Source: G963422565 sp963422565 (GTDB taxonomy: Bacteria > Pseudomonadota > Alphaproteobacteria > MPNO01). Taken from it: DNA of 64,000 nucleotides. The first letter of the stretch is position 1, and every line of letters begins with the position of its first letter. This document shows, piece by piece, positions 45,276-54,406 of this stretch. Location: assembly GCA_963422565.1 (NCBI GenBank), contig OY730228.1:2976001-3040000 (forward strand), in the 5' to 3' direction. A model generated the notes under the pieces. The model was given only the letters and a program-made list of their open reading frames with translations, was not told where the DNA came from and did no database searches. A program made the position numbers and the translations under genes.

Positions 45276-45333
45276 CGTTCTTTGGGATGATCGCTCGGGC
45301 GAGGAGGCGGTTTAGCCCCGATTGGGCGGGCTC

Positions 45334-46293
45334 GTGAGCGTCCCGAGGCCGGGAACGCAAGCGCTGAGGGCCTTTGCCCTATCGACCGCCGCGGTCGGCA
45401 TTCTGTTCCCGATCAACAACTACCTGATTTTCTGGCGCGGATGGCCCGGCGTGGTTCCGCTGCTCGACGGCCGTGCGCCCCTATTGAGCTGGTTGCAGCT
45501 CGGCTTCTATCTCGCCGCAGTCGCGCTGGCCGCGGCCTTCGTCGTCGGGAGCCCGGCGCGGCGGTTGACGGCCGACGCCGACATGCTGTCGGCGGTCGCG
45601 GCCTACGTGGCCCGGGCGGCGTTCTGGGCGGTGCTTCTGGTCGGCCTCGCCGACATGACGATCTCGTTCTTGCGGGTCGAGGGCCTCCTGGTCGACCTGG
45701 TCGGTCCGGAGTTGGCCGAGTCTCTTGGGCGGTCGCGCTACCGTGGCCTCTACGTGCACTATCCGCTCATCTGGATCGCTTTCCTGATCGCCATGCTGAC
45801 GCGCGCGATCGGCTTTGCCTGGCTTGCGTTTCTGATCGTTCTCGCCGAGCTCCAGATCGTCCTCGCCCGCTTCGTGTTTTCCTACGAACAGGCGTTAATG
45901 GGGGATCTCGTCCGCTTCTGGTATGCGGCGCTGTTTCTCTTCGCGAGCGCCTACACCCTGTTGCACGAGGGCCATGTCAGGGTCGATGTGCTCTATACCG
46001 GGTTCAGCTCCCGAGGTAAGGCGTGGACCAACGCGGTGGGAGCGCTGATCCTCGGCGTGCCGCTCTGCTGGATCGTTCTCGCGCTCGGCATGTGGAACAA
46101 GGCGAACCTGATCAATGCACCGCTTCTGAGTTTCGAGGTCACACAGGCGGGCTATGGGATGTATGTGAAATATCTCATGGCCGGCTTTCTTATAGTCTAT
46201 GCGATCTCGATGCTGATGCAGTTTCTGAGTCAGTTCTTGAGCGCGGCGGCCGTTCTGTTCGTCGAGCCGGACGAAGGCGGCGAGTCCAGATGA
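45334..46293 (+). CDS. TRAP transporter small permease (DctQ), extended form
   Basis: The protein has 319 aa from the GTG at 45334 (a TTG at 45322 is an alternative). It contains at least seven hydrophobic segments, against four in standard ~170-aa DctQ. The second half, from LQIVLARFVFSYEQALMGDL onward, is the DctQ domain (LHEGHVRVDVLY, AVGALILGVPLCWIVLA), and the first ~170 residues are an added membrane unit. It is part of the inner-membrane TRAP complex and overlaps the permease gene by 4 bp. Confidence 0.87.
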   Translation: MSVPRPGTQALRAFALSTAAVGILFPINNYLIFWRGWPGVVPLLDGRAPLLSWLQLGFYLAAVALAAAFVVGSPARRLTADADMLSAVAAYVARAAFWAVLLVGLADMTISFLRVEGLLVDLVGPELAESLGRSRYRGLYVHYPLIWIAFLIAMLTRAIGFAWLAFLIVLAELQIVLARFVFSYEQALMGDLVRFWYAALFLFASAYTLLHEGHVRVDVLYTGFSSRGKAWTNAVGALILGVPLCWIVLALGMWNKANLINAPLLSFEVTQAGYGMYVKYLMAGFLIVYAISMLMQFLSQFLSAAAVLFVEPDEGGESR

Positions 46294-48947
46294 TGGAATC
46301 TCTGTTTCTCGTCATCCTGATCCTGACCATGGCGTTCGCGCTCGCCTCGGGGTATCCGGTGGCCTTCGCACTGCCCGGTTCGGCGATTCTGACTATCGGG
46401 CTGGCGGCGCTCGCGGGCCAGTTGATCGAGGCCGATCCGGACGCTTATTTCAGTCATGGCGGCCCGGTTCAATGGCTCAACGCGGGCGTCACCAATTTCC
46501 GGGGAATCTACTGGGAGGTCGAGCGCGACACTTTGATCGCGATTCCGCTGTTCGTGTTCATGGGCATCATGCTCGAGCGGTCGAAGGTCGCCGAGGACCT
46601 GCTGGTGACCATGGCCCAGCTCTTCGGACCGGTGCCGGGCGGACTCGGGATCGCGGTCGTCTTCGTCGGTGCGCTGCTCGCGGCGACGACCGGCATCGTC
46701 GGGGCGACGGTGATTGCCATGGGGCTGATCTCGCTGCCGGTGATGCTGCGCGCCAACTATTCCCGATCCCTGGCGACCGGGACCATCAGCGCCTCGGGCA
46801 CGCTGGGACAGATCATTCCGCCGTCGATCGTCCTGATCATCCTCGCCGACCAGCTCTCCAACGCCACCGACCAGGCGAGCACGCTGCGCCAAGCCGAATA
46901 TCGCGAGGCGACGGGCCGGTCGACGATGCCGAGCGAGTTCGACATCACGTCCACCAGCGCCGGCGACATGTTTCTCGGAGCGCTGCTGCCGGGGGCCGTT
47001 CTGGTGGGTCTCTATATGGCCTATATCCTCACGCTGTCGTTGATCCGGCCGCGCACCGCGCCCCCCGTTCCGTTTTCCGGCGCCTTCGACTACCGGTTCG
47101 CGGGCAAGGTCGCCCTGGCCCTGGTGCCGCCGCTGACCCTGATCTTCCTGGTGCTGGGCTCGATCATCGTGGGCATCGCCACCGTCAACCAGGCGGGTGC
47201 GATCGGCGCCGTGGGAGCCCTGGTGATGGCCGGCTACCGGCTCGCCGCCGGACGACGGGGAGCCTATGTCCCGGCCGTGCTCGCCATCGGCGCGATGGTC
47301 GTCCTGGCGGTCCTGTTGAGCGTGCACGAGATCAACGTGAAGAACATCGACGGCCGGGACGACGTGGTTGCGCTGCTGATCGCCTCGGCCGCCGTCGCGG
47401 TCCTGCTCTTCGCGGTCTGTTGGAGCGCTTGGCGCGCCCACCGGATCGACCGCACGCTGGAAGGCGTGATGATCGAGACCGCGAAGACCAGCTCTTTGGT
47501 GTTCATCATCCTGTTGGGGGCGGCGATGCTGACCGCCGCGTTCCGGGCCTTCGGTGGCGAGGAGCTGGTGCGCGATTTCCTGACCGGATTGCCCGGCGGC
47601 TTCATCACGAAATTCGTCGTGGTGATGACGGTCATTTTCATTCTCGGCTTCTTCCTCGATTTCATCGAGATCGCCGTCGTCGTCGTCCCGATCATCGCCC
47701 CGATTCTGCTTGCCGACACAACCGCCAACGTGACTGCGGTCTGGTTGGGGGTCATGATCGGGCTCAACATGCAGACGTCGTTTCTGACGCCGCCGTTCGG
47801 CTTCGCCCTGTTCTATCTCCGGGGCGTCGCGCCGCCCGAGGTCAAGACCACCCAGATGTATCTCGGCGTGGTTCCGTTCATTCTGCTGCAGCTCGCCGCC
47901 TTGGCGATCGTCGGCCTGTTCCCGAGTCTCGTGAACTATCTGCCCAACCGGGTGTATCTCACGTCCGAGACTTCGCCGCCGCCGAAGAACCCGCGGCTGC
48001 AGGCCTGCCTGGAGCTCTATCTGTTCGAGGAGTATGAGCGCGAGCGGCCGCGCTTGACCGCGGCGATCGCCCGCGCGCGGACGATCGATACGAGCTATCT
48101 CCCCGACCGGCATCGACGGGCGTTGGCCGAGAGCATCGACGCGGCCGCCGCCACGTTCGATATGATCGCGCGCGTGCGCGAAGCGGAAGCGGCGCGTGTC
48201 ACGGTAGCGGAGGCCTATCGCCCGCTGCACCGCGAGATCCGCGCGCTCCGGGTCGAGGCGCGCCGCCTGCGGACCGAGATGGATCGACTGCGAACCGCGC
48301 TCCGCCGTCTTCCGGACGATGCGGTGTCGCGCCGTCTCGAGCTGGCTGCGCGGATCGATTCGATCGAGGGTGCCGTCAGGAGCATCGATGCGCGGCTGCC
48401 GCAGAATTTCGCCGAAGCGCAGAAGCGCTACCGCGCCCTCGACGCCGCCGAACAGAAGGCGCGGCGCGCCTATCGACGCAATGTCGATGACGCCTATGAA
48501 GGCGTGGCCGCGCTGCGCGAGGTGATCGCCGACGCCGGCGCGCTGGCGGCGCTCGAGGGGATGTTGCGGGATCTGCCTCGGGTCGTTCGGTCACTGCTCC
48601 CCAAGGAGGCGATGCAGCATTTGCGCGGCGTTCAGTCGGAGGTGGGCGGAGTCGCGGGAGCAAACCATATCCGGTCCAAGCTGTCCGCGGCGCGGCGCGC
48701 GCTCAGAGGGAAGACGCCCGACATGGCGAAGGCGGAACGGGAGATCGGCCTCGCTCTTCGACGCTTCGAGGCCGAGATGCGATGGCGCGGTCGGGCCGCC
48801 GCCGCATTGCTGCCGGAACTCGCGTCGTTCGATGCCGCGATCGCCGGGACGATCGGGCTCCGCCAACGCGATCGCCTGACCAGCGACCAGGCGGAGGAGA
48901 TCGCGGGCTGTCAGGCGGTCCACCGCGACATTTCGTTGAGCTTCTGA
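46290..48947 (+). CDS. TRAP transporter large permease (DctM) with a long helical C-terminal extension
   Basis: This 885-aa protein starts at the ATG at 46290 (ATGA overlap). Residues ~1-550 are a DctM permease: repeated hydrophobic helices, TTGIVGATVIAMGLI, SGTLGQIIPPSIVLIILAD and LNMQTSFLTPPFGFALFYL. It already exceeds the ~430-aa standard through an internal insert near 220-330. From ~558 to the end, about 325 residues are hydrophilic, Arg/Ala/Glu-rich and strongly helical, with heptad-like runs (IRALRVEARRLRTEMDRLRT), ending at HRDISLSF. No domain family is recognised in it. The whole frame is continuous, with no stop or frameshift at the junction. The 3' end overlaps the convergent bpt gene by 37 bp. 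Confidence 0.88.
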   Translation: MMESLFLVILILTMAFALASGYPVAFALPGSAILTIGLAALAGQLIEADPDAYFSHGGPVQWLNAGVTNFRGIYWEVERDTLIAIPLFVFMGIMLERSKVAEDLLVTMAQLFGPVPGGLGIAVVFVGALLAATTGIVGATVIAMGLISLPVMLRANYSRSLATGTISASGTLGQIIPPSIVLIILADQLSNATDQASTLRQAEYREATGRSTMPSEFDITSTSAGDMFLGALLPGAVLVGLYMAYILTLSLIRPRTAPPVPFSGAFDYRFAGKVALALVPPLTLIFLVLGSIIVGIATVNQAGAIGAVGALVMAGYRLAAGRRGAYVPAVLAIGAMVVLAVLLSVHEINVKNIDGRDDVVALLIASAAVAVLLFAVCWSAWRAHRIDRTLEGVMIETAKTSSLVFIILLGAAMLTAAFRAFGGEELVRDFLTGLPGGFITKFVVVMTVIFILGFFLDFIEIAVVVVPIIAPILLADTTANVTAVWLGVMIGLNMQTSFLTPPFGFALFYLRGVAPPEVKTTQMYLGVVPFILLQLAALAIVGLFPSLVNYLPNRVYLTSETSPPPKNPRLQACLELYLFEEYERERPRLTAAIARARTIDTSYLPDRHRRALAESIDAAAATFDMIARVREAEAARVTVAEAYRPLHREIRALRVEARRLRTEMDRLRTALRRLPDDAVSRRLELAARIDSIEGAVRSIDARLPQNFAEAQKRYRALDAAEQKARRAYRRNVDDAYEGVAALREVIADAGALAALEGMLRDLPRVVRSLLPKEAMQHLRGVQSEVGGVAGANHIRSKLSAARRALRGKTPDMAKAEREIGLALRRFEAEMRWRGRAAAALLPELASFDAAIAGTIGLRQRDRLTSDQAEEIAGCQAVHRDISLSF

Positions 48948-49705
48948 GCCGGTCGCGGCGGGCCGTTCCCGGACGATCCGTCTCGGCTCGGCAGCGGCAT
49001 CCAGCCGTCGGGGCCCAGTATCTCGGCGGGGCGGAAGCGCGCCTTGTAGGACATCTTGGGGCTGTCCGCTATCCAGTAGCCGAGATAGACATGGGAAAGC
49101 CCCTCCGCTCGGGCCGTCTGTACGAGCCACAGCACCATGAAGGTCCCGAGGCTCCGCCGCACCGGTTGGGGGGCGAAGAAGCTATAGACCGCCGACATCG
49201 CGTCGCCCATCCGGTCGGCCAGCATCGCGCCGAGCAGCGTCCCGCAGGGTCCCCGGAACTCGACGATCCGGGTGTCGACGGGCGTGTCCTCGACCATGGA
49301 CCGGTAGTCGTGGAACGTCATCGCCGACATGTCGCCGCCGCCATGCCGGGACCGCTGATAGCGCGCGAAGAGGCGGTACTGCTCCGCGGTCGCGGCCGCG
49401 TCGAGGTCTTCGGCCGCAAGATCGGCATTGGCGCGCGCGATGCGGCGAAACGAACGCGTCATCTCGAACCCGCGGGTTCGGACACGGATCGGAACGCAGG
49501 CCGCGCAGCGCGGGCAGGCCGGCCGATAGGCGAGGCCGTGGCTGCGGCGGAACCCGGCAAGCGATATCCGTTCGTAGAACGTCTCGGCATCGGGACGATC
49601 GAGCCCGGTGACGACCTTCCGCTCCTGACGGCCGGGGATATAGGGGCAGGGCAGGATGCGGGTCAGAAAGAAGAATGGATCTGGTCGGTGCAACAACGGT
49701 GTCAT
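48911..49705 (-). CDS. bpt: Aspartate/glutamate leucyltransferase (arginyltransferase family)
   Basis: This 264-aa protein starts at the ATG at 49705. Near the N-terminus PCPYIPGRQERKVV is followed by the Cys cluster CPRCAACVPIRV; the C-terminal GNAT-like half has FFAPQPVRRSLGTFMVLW and YLGYWIADSPKMSYKARF. These match the bacterial Bpt branch, which transfers Leu from tRNA to Asp/Glu N-termini for degradation by ClpS/ClpAP. The start lies 119 bp from the divergent thioesterase start. Confidence 0.93.
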   Translation of the reverse strand: MTPLLHRPDPFFFLTRILPCPYIPGRQERKVVTGLDRPDAETFYERISLAGFRRSHGLAYRPACPRCAACVPIRVRTRGFEMTRSFRRIARANADLAAEDLDAAATAEQYRLFARYQRSRHGGGDMSAMTFHDYRSMVEDTPVDTRIVEFRGPCGTLLGAMLADRMGDAMSAVYSFFAPQPVRRSLGTFMVLWLVQTARAEGLSHVYLGYWIADSPKMSYKARFRPAEILGPDGWMPLPSRDGSSGNGPPRPAQKLNEMSRWTA

Positions 49706-49824
49706 CGCGGGAAAGCGCCGTCACGGGGCCATCGGCCCCTCAAGCTTGGCATATACTATCCGGCGCGGCGCAGCGGCAACAGCCACCCGCGCGCGGCGGA
49801 CCCGACGAAGCGAGGGAAGTGCCG

Positions 49825-50247
49825 ATGCCCGACAATATGGTCGACGCGAACAGGCTCGAAGCGCGGCTCGTCGCCAACCCGTTCAATGCCTGGATGGGTC
49901 TGCATCTCGTCTCGTTGGACGAGGAAGGACTCACGCTCGGACTCAGATGGCGCGAGGAGATGATCTCGAACCCGCATGCGCGGGTCACCCATGGCGGCAT
50001 TCTGGCCGCTCTGATCGACGTGGCCGCCGATTTTGCGATCGCCGCCAAGGTCGGAACGCCGGTTCCCACCGTGGACATGCGGATCGACTTCCACCGCGCG
50101 GCCCGGCCGGGCGATCTCGCGGCCACCGCGAAGGTGGTCCGACTCGGCGGCACGAACTCGGTCGCCGAAGCGCGCGTCCACGACATGGAAGGGACCCTGA
50201 TCGCCAGCGGGCGCGGCGTCTATTTCACCGCGGCCGCCAAATCGTGA
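49825..50247 (+). CDS. PaaI-type hotdog-fold thioesterase
   Basis: From the ATG at 49825, which has a GAGGGAAG Shine-Dalgarno, the protein is 140 aa. The hotdog motifs are NPFNAWMGLHLVSLDEEG, then HARVTHGGILAALIDVAAD with the HGG and acidic residues of the PaaI family. It likely hydrolyses an acyl- or aryl-CoA in the cytoplasm. The frame is open ~50 codons further upstream, but those codons lie in the bpt promoter zone. Confidence 0.85.
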   Translation: MPDNMVDANRLEARLVANPFNAWMGLHLVSLDEEGLTLGLRWREEMISNPHARVTHGGILAALIDVAADFAIAAKVGTPVPTVDMRIDFHRAARPGDLAATAKVVRLGGTNSVAEARVHDMEGTLIASGRGVYFTAAAKS

Positions 50248-50341
50248 GCGGCGGGGCATCTCCCCCGCGTTGCGGCGGCGCGGAGGTCGGTTAGACTGTC
50301 GTCGATCCGGGGCTGGCGGATCTCGGGGAGACGGATCGCAT

Positions 50342-50824
50342 ATGGTGTTCGATAGCAGGGCGCTGCGCGACGCGTTCGGTTGTTTCGCGACAGGCATAAC
50401 CGTCATTACGACCGTCGACAGGGACGGAGAAAAATACGGCGTGACGGCGAACTCCTTCACGTCGCTTTCCCTCGAGCCGCCGCTCTGTCTCTTCTGCCTC
50501 GATTCCAGCACGCTCAGCTTCTCGGCCTTTCAACGGGCCGAGCATTTCGCGGTCAACGTTCTGGCTCAGGACCAGGAACATCTCTCTTCCAACTTCGCTC
50601 GTTCGAATACCGACAAATGGGATGGGGTCGCCTACGAGACATGGGCGACGGGCGCGCCGATTCTCCCCGGCTGTATCGCGAATCTCGAATGCGACACCGA
50701 GGCGATGCACGAGGGTGGAGATCATGTGATCATCGTCGGCCGGATCCGCGACATGGCCTATCGCGATGGAGACTGCCAGCCGCTGCTCTATTACAAGGGC
50801 GGCTACAACGCCTTGTCGGTCTGA
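50342..50824 (+). CDS. Flavin reductase (NAD(P)H:FMN) domain protein
   Basis: This 160-aa protein starts at the ATG at 50342. FGCFATGITVITT, GVTANSFTSLSLEPPLCLFC and FAVNVLAQDQEHLS are the FMN-binding motifs of the HpaC/flavin-reductase-like family. It would supply reduced flavin to a monooxygenase, but none adjoins it. Its last 22 bp overlap the convergent acylase gene. Confidence 0.9.
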   Translation: MVFDSRALRDAFGCFATGITVITTVDRDGEKYGVTANSFTSLSLEPPLCLFCLDSSTLSFSAFQRAEHFAVNVLAQDQEHLSSNFARSNTDKWDGVAYETWATGAPILPGCIANLECDTEAMHEGGDHVIIVGRIRDMAYRDGDCQPLLYYKGGYNALSV

Positions 50825-53325
50825 CCCGGTTCCGGCGTCAGGCGGAGCAGCTTCGCGTCCGAGTCGTCCGAGGCCGCCGCCAGCCCCCCGATCCTGATAT
50901 AGCGCCCCTCCGCCCATAGCGGCGCCAGGTCCCGGTAATGGCCGGAGAGCGGGTTCCCGGACTGGCCGGTCGCGATGACAAACAGCGAGTCGTCCAGCCG
51001 GCTCAGATCGTAGACGGCGCGGAAGCCCGGCCCGTGGACATTGGCGAACGGCGCGCTTCGATCGGAACCGAGATACTGCCCGCGGTTCACGGTGAACGCT
51101 CCGCCGGAACTCGGGAAGCGGATGTCTCCAACATGCTTCAACACCGGTATGCGGCCCAGCATCGGGTGTCGGAAATGCGCGTAATGCTCTGCGCCCCAGC
51201 GCCAGCGTTCGATATCGTCGCCATGCGCTTCCACCAGTTCCCGCAGGGTCTGGTCGAGTGCGCTGGAAAGGCGTTCCGCGCAGCTCTCCCGGCGCTCCGT
51301 TCCGATATCGTCGCACCATTCGCCCCCGTTGCGCAGCACGTTGGCGATGAAGACGGGGCGCATCCCCCAGACTCGCGCGAACAGCGGCCCGGTCTCGTCC
51401 GCATAGACCAGCCGGTTGAACGTCCGAAGCCACGCCGAGAATAACAGCGGCTCGGGCCGGTCCGCATCCATTCGCCCGTTCCAGCCCCGCAGCAGCGCGA
51501 GCGCCCGCGCGGCCAATTCCTCCCGCGCCGGGATATGCGTCATCAACGGTACCAGCTCCCGCGCCGCCAGAGACAGGTCGTCGAGCAGCATGGCCGCCGC
51601 CTTGTCGGGTGTCGCCGCCCGGCCCTCGTCGATCATCTCGTGGATCCGAAGGGCACGATAGGGCGGCGCGCCGCCGAAGCCGAGATGATAGGGGTAGTCG
51701 CGCCCGACGGTGGGATGGTTGGCATTGACGATGCGTCCGCTCGCCGGGTTGAAGATGCGCGGCAGCGCGTTGAACGGGATGTCGCCGATCCAGTCCTCGG
51801 TTCCCGTGAGGCCCGCACTCGGCGACGACCCGTCGCCCGATCGCCTTATGGGAACGCGTCCGGGCGCGATGAAGCCGATATTGCCGTGGATATCGGCATA
51901 GGTGATGTTCTGATGCGGGGCATGGAAATGCCTGGCCGCCTCGAGGAACGCCTCCCAGGACGCGGCGCGATTGAACATCCAGATCGCCTCGGCGGTGCGG
52001 TCGGCGGGACGCAGCGCCGTCGCCGCCAGCGCCACTACCTGCGTGTCGCCGACGAGCTGCCGGGCCTCCGCGTCGAGATCCGAAACGACGGGCCCATGCC
52101 GGGTCTCCCGGATCGTCATGTCGACCGGCGGCCCGCCGCGCACCTCGATTCGTTCGGTTCGAACGCCGAACGGCCGCGCCCCGTCCAGGGTGAGATAGCG
52201 GTCGGGGTCGGCCGGATCCAGCTCCTCGACGAACAGGTCCTGAGTGTCGCTGTCCGCGGTCGTGAACGCCCAGGCGATCGTTCCGTTATGACCCAGGATC
52301 GTGAAGGGCACGCCGGGTACCGTCGCGCCGGTCACCGTCAGTTCGGGCGTCTCGATCCGGGCCAGGTACCATAGAATGGGCGCCGAAAAACGGAGATGGG
52401 GATCGTTGACGAGAATCGGGCGGCCGGTCTCCGTGTGTCGGCCGGAGACGACCCAGGAATTCGATGCGGTGACCGGTCTGAGCGGCGCCGGCCAGGCGCG
52501 GAGGAGAGCATCGGAGAGCGCCTGGTTCCATCCGTGCCGCGGTGCCGTCCCGCCGCGGTCTCGCCGCCGCCCGGCGCTGCGCGTTTCGCCGGCGCCGGCC
52601 GCAGCGTTGTCGAGCGTCGGCGGCGCGGCGCCTGTCGGACCGGGCCAGAGCGCGTCTATCTGCTGCCGGCTCAGCCGTGCCGAGAGCCCCGCGCGCAGCA
52701 GCTCGGTCCGAGGGTTTCCCGACAGGCGCATCCCCATGATTCGCCCCCAGACCAGCGAATCGGCCGGTCGCCATGGTTCCGGTTCCAGCCCGAATGCCGC
52801 GAACTCCGGGGCGAGGATGCCGGAATGGGCGGCGAGATGCGCGTTGACCCCTGCGGCATACGCCTCCAGCGCTGCGCGGGGGCGGGGGCTCAGATGGTCG
52901 AACGCAGCCTCCGCGAGGCGATAGAGGCCGAAGAGGCGCATCCTGCGGTCGATGTCGACGGTCGCGGAGCCCGCGATCTCCGAAAGTCGCCCGGCGCCCA
53001 GACGGCGCATGAGCTCCATCTGGAACAGGCGGTCTTGCGCGTGGACGAAGCCAAGCGCGAAATACGCGTCCGCATCGTTCCGCGCGCGGATATGGGGGAC
53101 GCCGTGCCGGTCGCGGACGATGTCGACCGGCGCGGCGATGGCGGAGAGCTGGAGCGTGCCCGCGCGCATGGGCAGCGACGACCGCAGCCACATATAGCCG
53201 CCGCCAAGCGTCAGCGCGCCGACGACCAGCAGGCCGCAGACGCCCCATCCGAGCCAGCCCCACCCGCCCGTCCGCCGCCGCGTCCGTCGCTTCATGGAGA
53301 AGATCGCGTTTTCGGGCGGCGTCAT
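50803..53325 (-). CDS. Penicillin acylase-family Ntn hydrolase, membrane-anchored
   Basis: The protein has 840 aa from the ATG at 53325 (an ATG at 53295 gives 830). An N-terminal segment GVCGLLVVGALTLGGGYMW is a membrane anchor or signal. The alpha-chain begins with DIVRDRHGVPHIRA, and the beta-chain nucleophile is S288 in TASNSWVVSGRHTETG, where self-cleavage would expose the Ser. DPHLRFSAPILWYLARIE, GHNGTIAWAFTT and the C-terminal SGNPLSGHYRD fit the family, which includes penicillin and acyl-homoserine-lactone acylases. Third gene of the rpoH-hemB-acylase run. Confidence 0.9.
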   Translation of the reverse strand: MTPPENAIFSMKRRTRRRTGGWGWLGWGVCGLLVVGALTLGGGYMWLRSSLPMRAGTLQLSAIAAPVDIVRDRHGVPHIRARNDADAYFALGFVHAQDRLFQMELMRRLGAGRLSEIAGSATVDIDRRMRLFGLYRLAEAAFDHLSPRPRAALEAYAAGVNAHLAAHSGILAPEFAAFGLEPEPWRPADSLVWGRIMGMRLSGNPRTELLRAGLSARLSRQQIDALWPGPTGAAPPTLDNAAAGAGETRSAGRRRDRGGTAPRHGWNQALSDALLRAWPAPLRPVTASNSWVVSGRHTETGRPILVNDPHLRFSAPILWYLARIETPELTVTGATVPGVPFTILGHNGTIAWAFTTADSDTQDLFVEELDPADPDRYLTLDGARPFGVRTERIEVRGGPPVDMTIRETRHGPVVSDLDAEARQLVGDTQVVALAATALRPADRTAEAIWMFNRAASWEAFLEAARHFHAPHQNITYADIHGNIGFIAPGRVPIRRSGDGSSPSAGLTGTEDWIGDIPFNALPRIFNPASGRIVNANHPTVGRDYPYHLGFGGAPPYRALRIHEMIDEGRAATPDKAAAMLLDDLSLAARELVPLMTHIPAREELAARALALLRGWNGRMDADRPEPLLFSAWLRTFNRLVYADETGPLFARVWGMRPVFIANVLRNGGEWCDDIGTERRESCAERLSSALDQTLRELVEAHGDDIERWRWGAEHYAHFRHPMLGRIPVLKHVGDIRFPSSGGAFTVNRGQYLGSDRSAPFANVHGPGFRAVYDLSRLDDSLFVIATGQSGNPLSGHYRDLAPLWAEGRYIRIGGLAAASDDSDAKLLRLTPEPGQTDKAL

Positions 53326-53356
53326 CGTCTCGCTCGAACGGGGCCGGAGAGCGGGT

Positions 53357-54373
53357 TCAGCCGGCCTTGAGCCGTTCCGCGACGTCACGCGCGGCATAGG
53401 TCAAGACGGCGTCGGCGCCGGCTCGCTTGAAGGCGGTCAGGGACTCCAGGAATATCCGCTCGCGGGCGACCCAACCCGCATCCGCGGCCGCGCACAGCAT
53501 GGCGTATTCACCGCTCACCTGGTAGGCGCAGGTCGGCATGCCGAAGGCCTGCTTCACCCGCCAGACGATGTCGAGATAGAAGAGGCCCGGCTTGACCATC
53601 ACCATGTCGGCGCCCTCGGCGGCATCCAGCGCGACTTCGCGCAGGGCCTCGTCGGTGTTCGCCGGATCCATCTGATAGGTCTTCTTGTCGCCCGCCCCGA
53701 GACTGTCCGCCGAACCGACCGCGTTGCGGAACGGGCCGTAGAGCGCCGAGGCATATTTCGCTGCATAGGACAATATCTTGACCGAGCCGTGGCCGGCCCC
53801 GTCCAAGGCGTTGCGAATCGCGCCCACCCGGCCGTCCATCATATCGGACGGGGCGATCACGTCGCACCCCGCCTCGGCCTGGACGACGGCCTGCCGGCAC
53901 AGAACGTCGAGGGTTTCGTCGTTCACGATCTCGCCGCCGCGGAGGAGGCCGTCATGGCCATGGCTGGTGTACGGGTCGAGGGCCACGTCGCACATGACCC
54001 CGATGTCCGGCAGCGCGCGCTTGACCGCCGCGACGGCGCGGCAGACGGTGTTCTCGGGGTTGATCGCCTCGGTGCCGTCTGCGTCCTTGAGCCCCGGGCC
54101 AACCGCCGGGAAAACCGCGATCAGCGGGATACCGAGCGCCGCGGCGGCCCCGGCCTCGTCGACCAGGCGGCCGATCGAATATCTGTAGACGCCCGGGAAC
54201 GTGCCGACCGCCTCGCGCGCCCCGTCGCCGTCATGGACGAAGACCGGCCAGATGAGATCGTCCACTCCGAGGCGGGTCTCGGCGACCAGCCGTCGGGTCC
54301 AGCCGTTCGCCCGATTGCGCCGCATGCGGCGCGACGGAAAGCGACCGCCCGCCCAAGCGCCCCGACCCGCCAA
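53357..54373 (-). CDS. hemB: Delta-aminolevulinic acid dehydratase (porphobilinogen synthase)
   Basis: The conserved FPSRRMRRNR block begins at about residue 12, so the start must lie upstream of the ATG at 54325. A TTG at 54373, with AGAGAGGG six bases before it, gives 338 aa and is preferred; a TTG at 54400 is possible. Active-site motifs include VMCDVALDPYTSHGHDG, APSDMMDGRV, YAAKYASA with the Schiff-base Lys, and DMVMVKPG with the second Lys. It makes porphobilinogen for tetrapyrroles. It follows rpoH directly. Confidence 0.93.
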   Translation of the reverse strand: MAGRGAWAGGRFPSRRMRRNRANGWTRRLVAETRLGVDDLIWPVFVHDGDGAREAVGTFPGVYRYSIGRLVDEAGAAAALGIPLIAVFPAVGPGLKDADGTEAINPENTVCRAVAAVKRALPDIGVMCDVALDPYTSHGHDGLLRGGEIVNDETLDVLCRQAVVQAEAGCDVIAPSDMMDGRVGAIRNALDGAGHGSVKILSYAAKYASALYGPFRNAVGSADSLGAGDKKTYQMDPANTDEALREVALDAAEGADMVMVKPGLFYLDIVWRVKQAFGMPTCAYQVSGEYAMLCAAADAGWVARERIFLESLTAFKRAGADAVLTYAARDVAERLKAG

Positions 54374-54406
54374 CTCGTGCCCTCTCTCGCGACCCGCCAA
54401 CGGCCG

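Noticed and set aside
46230..48230. Long minus-strand open frame across the DctM gene
   Set aside because: His/Arg/Asp/Gln-rich composition without motifs; it mirrors the codon structure of the real gene.
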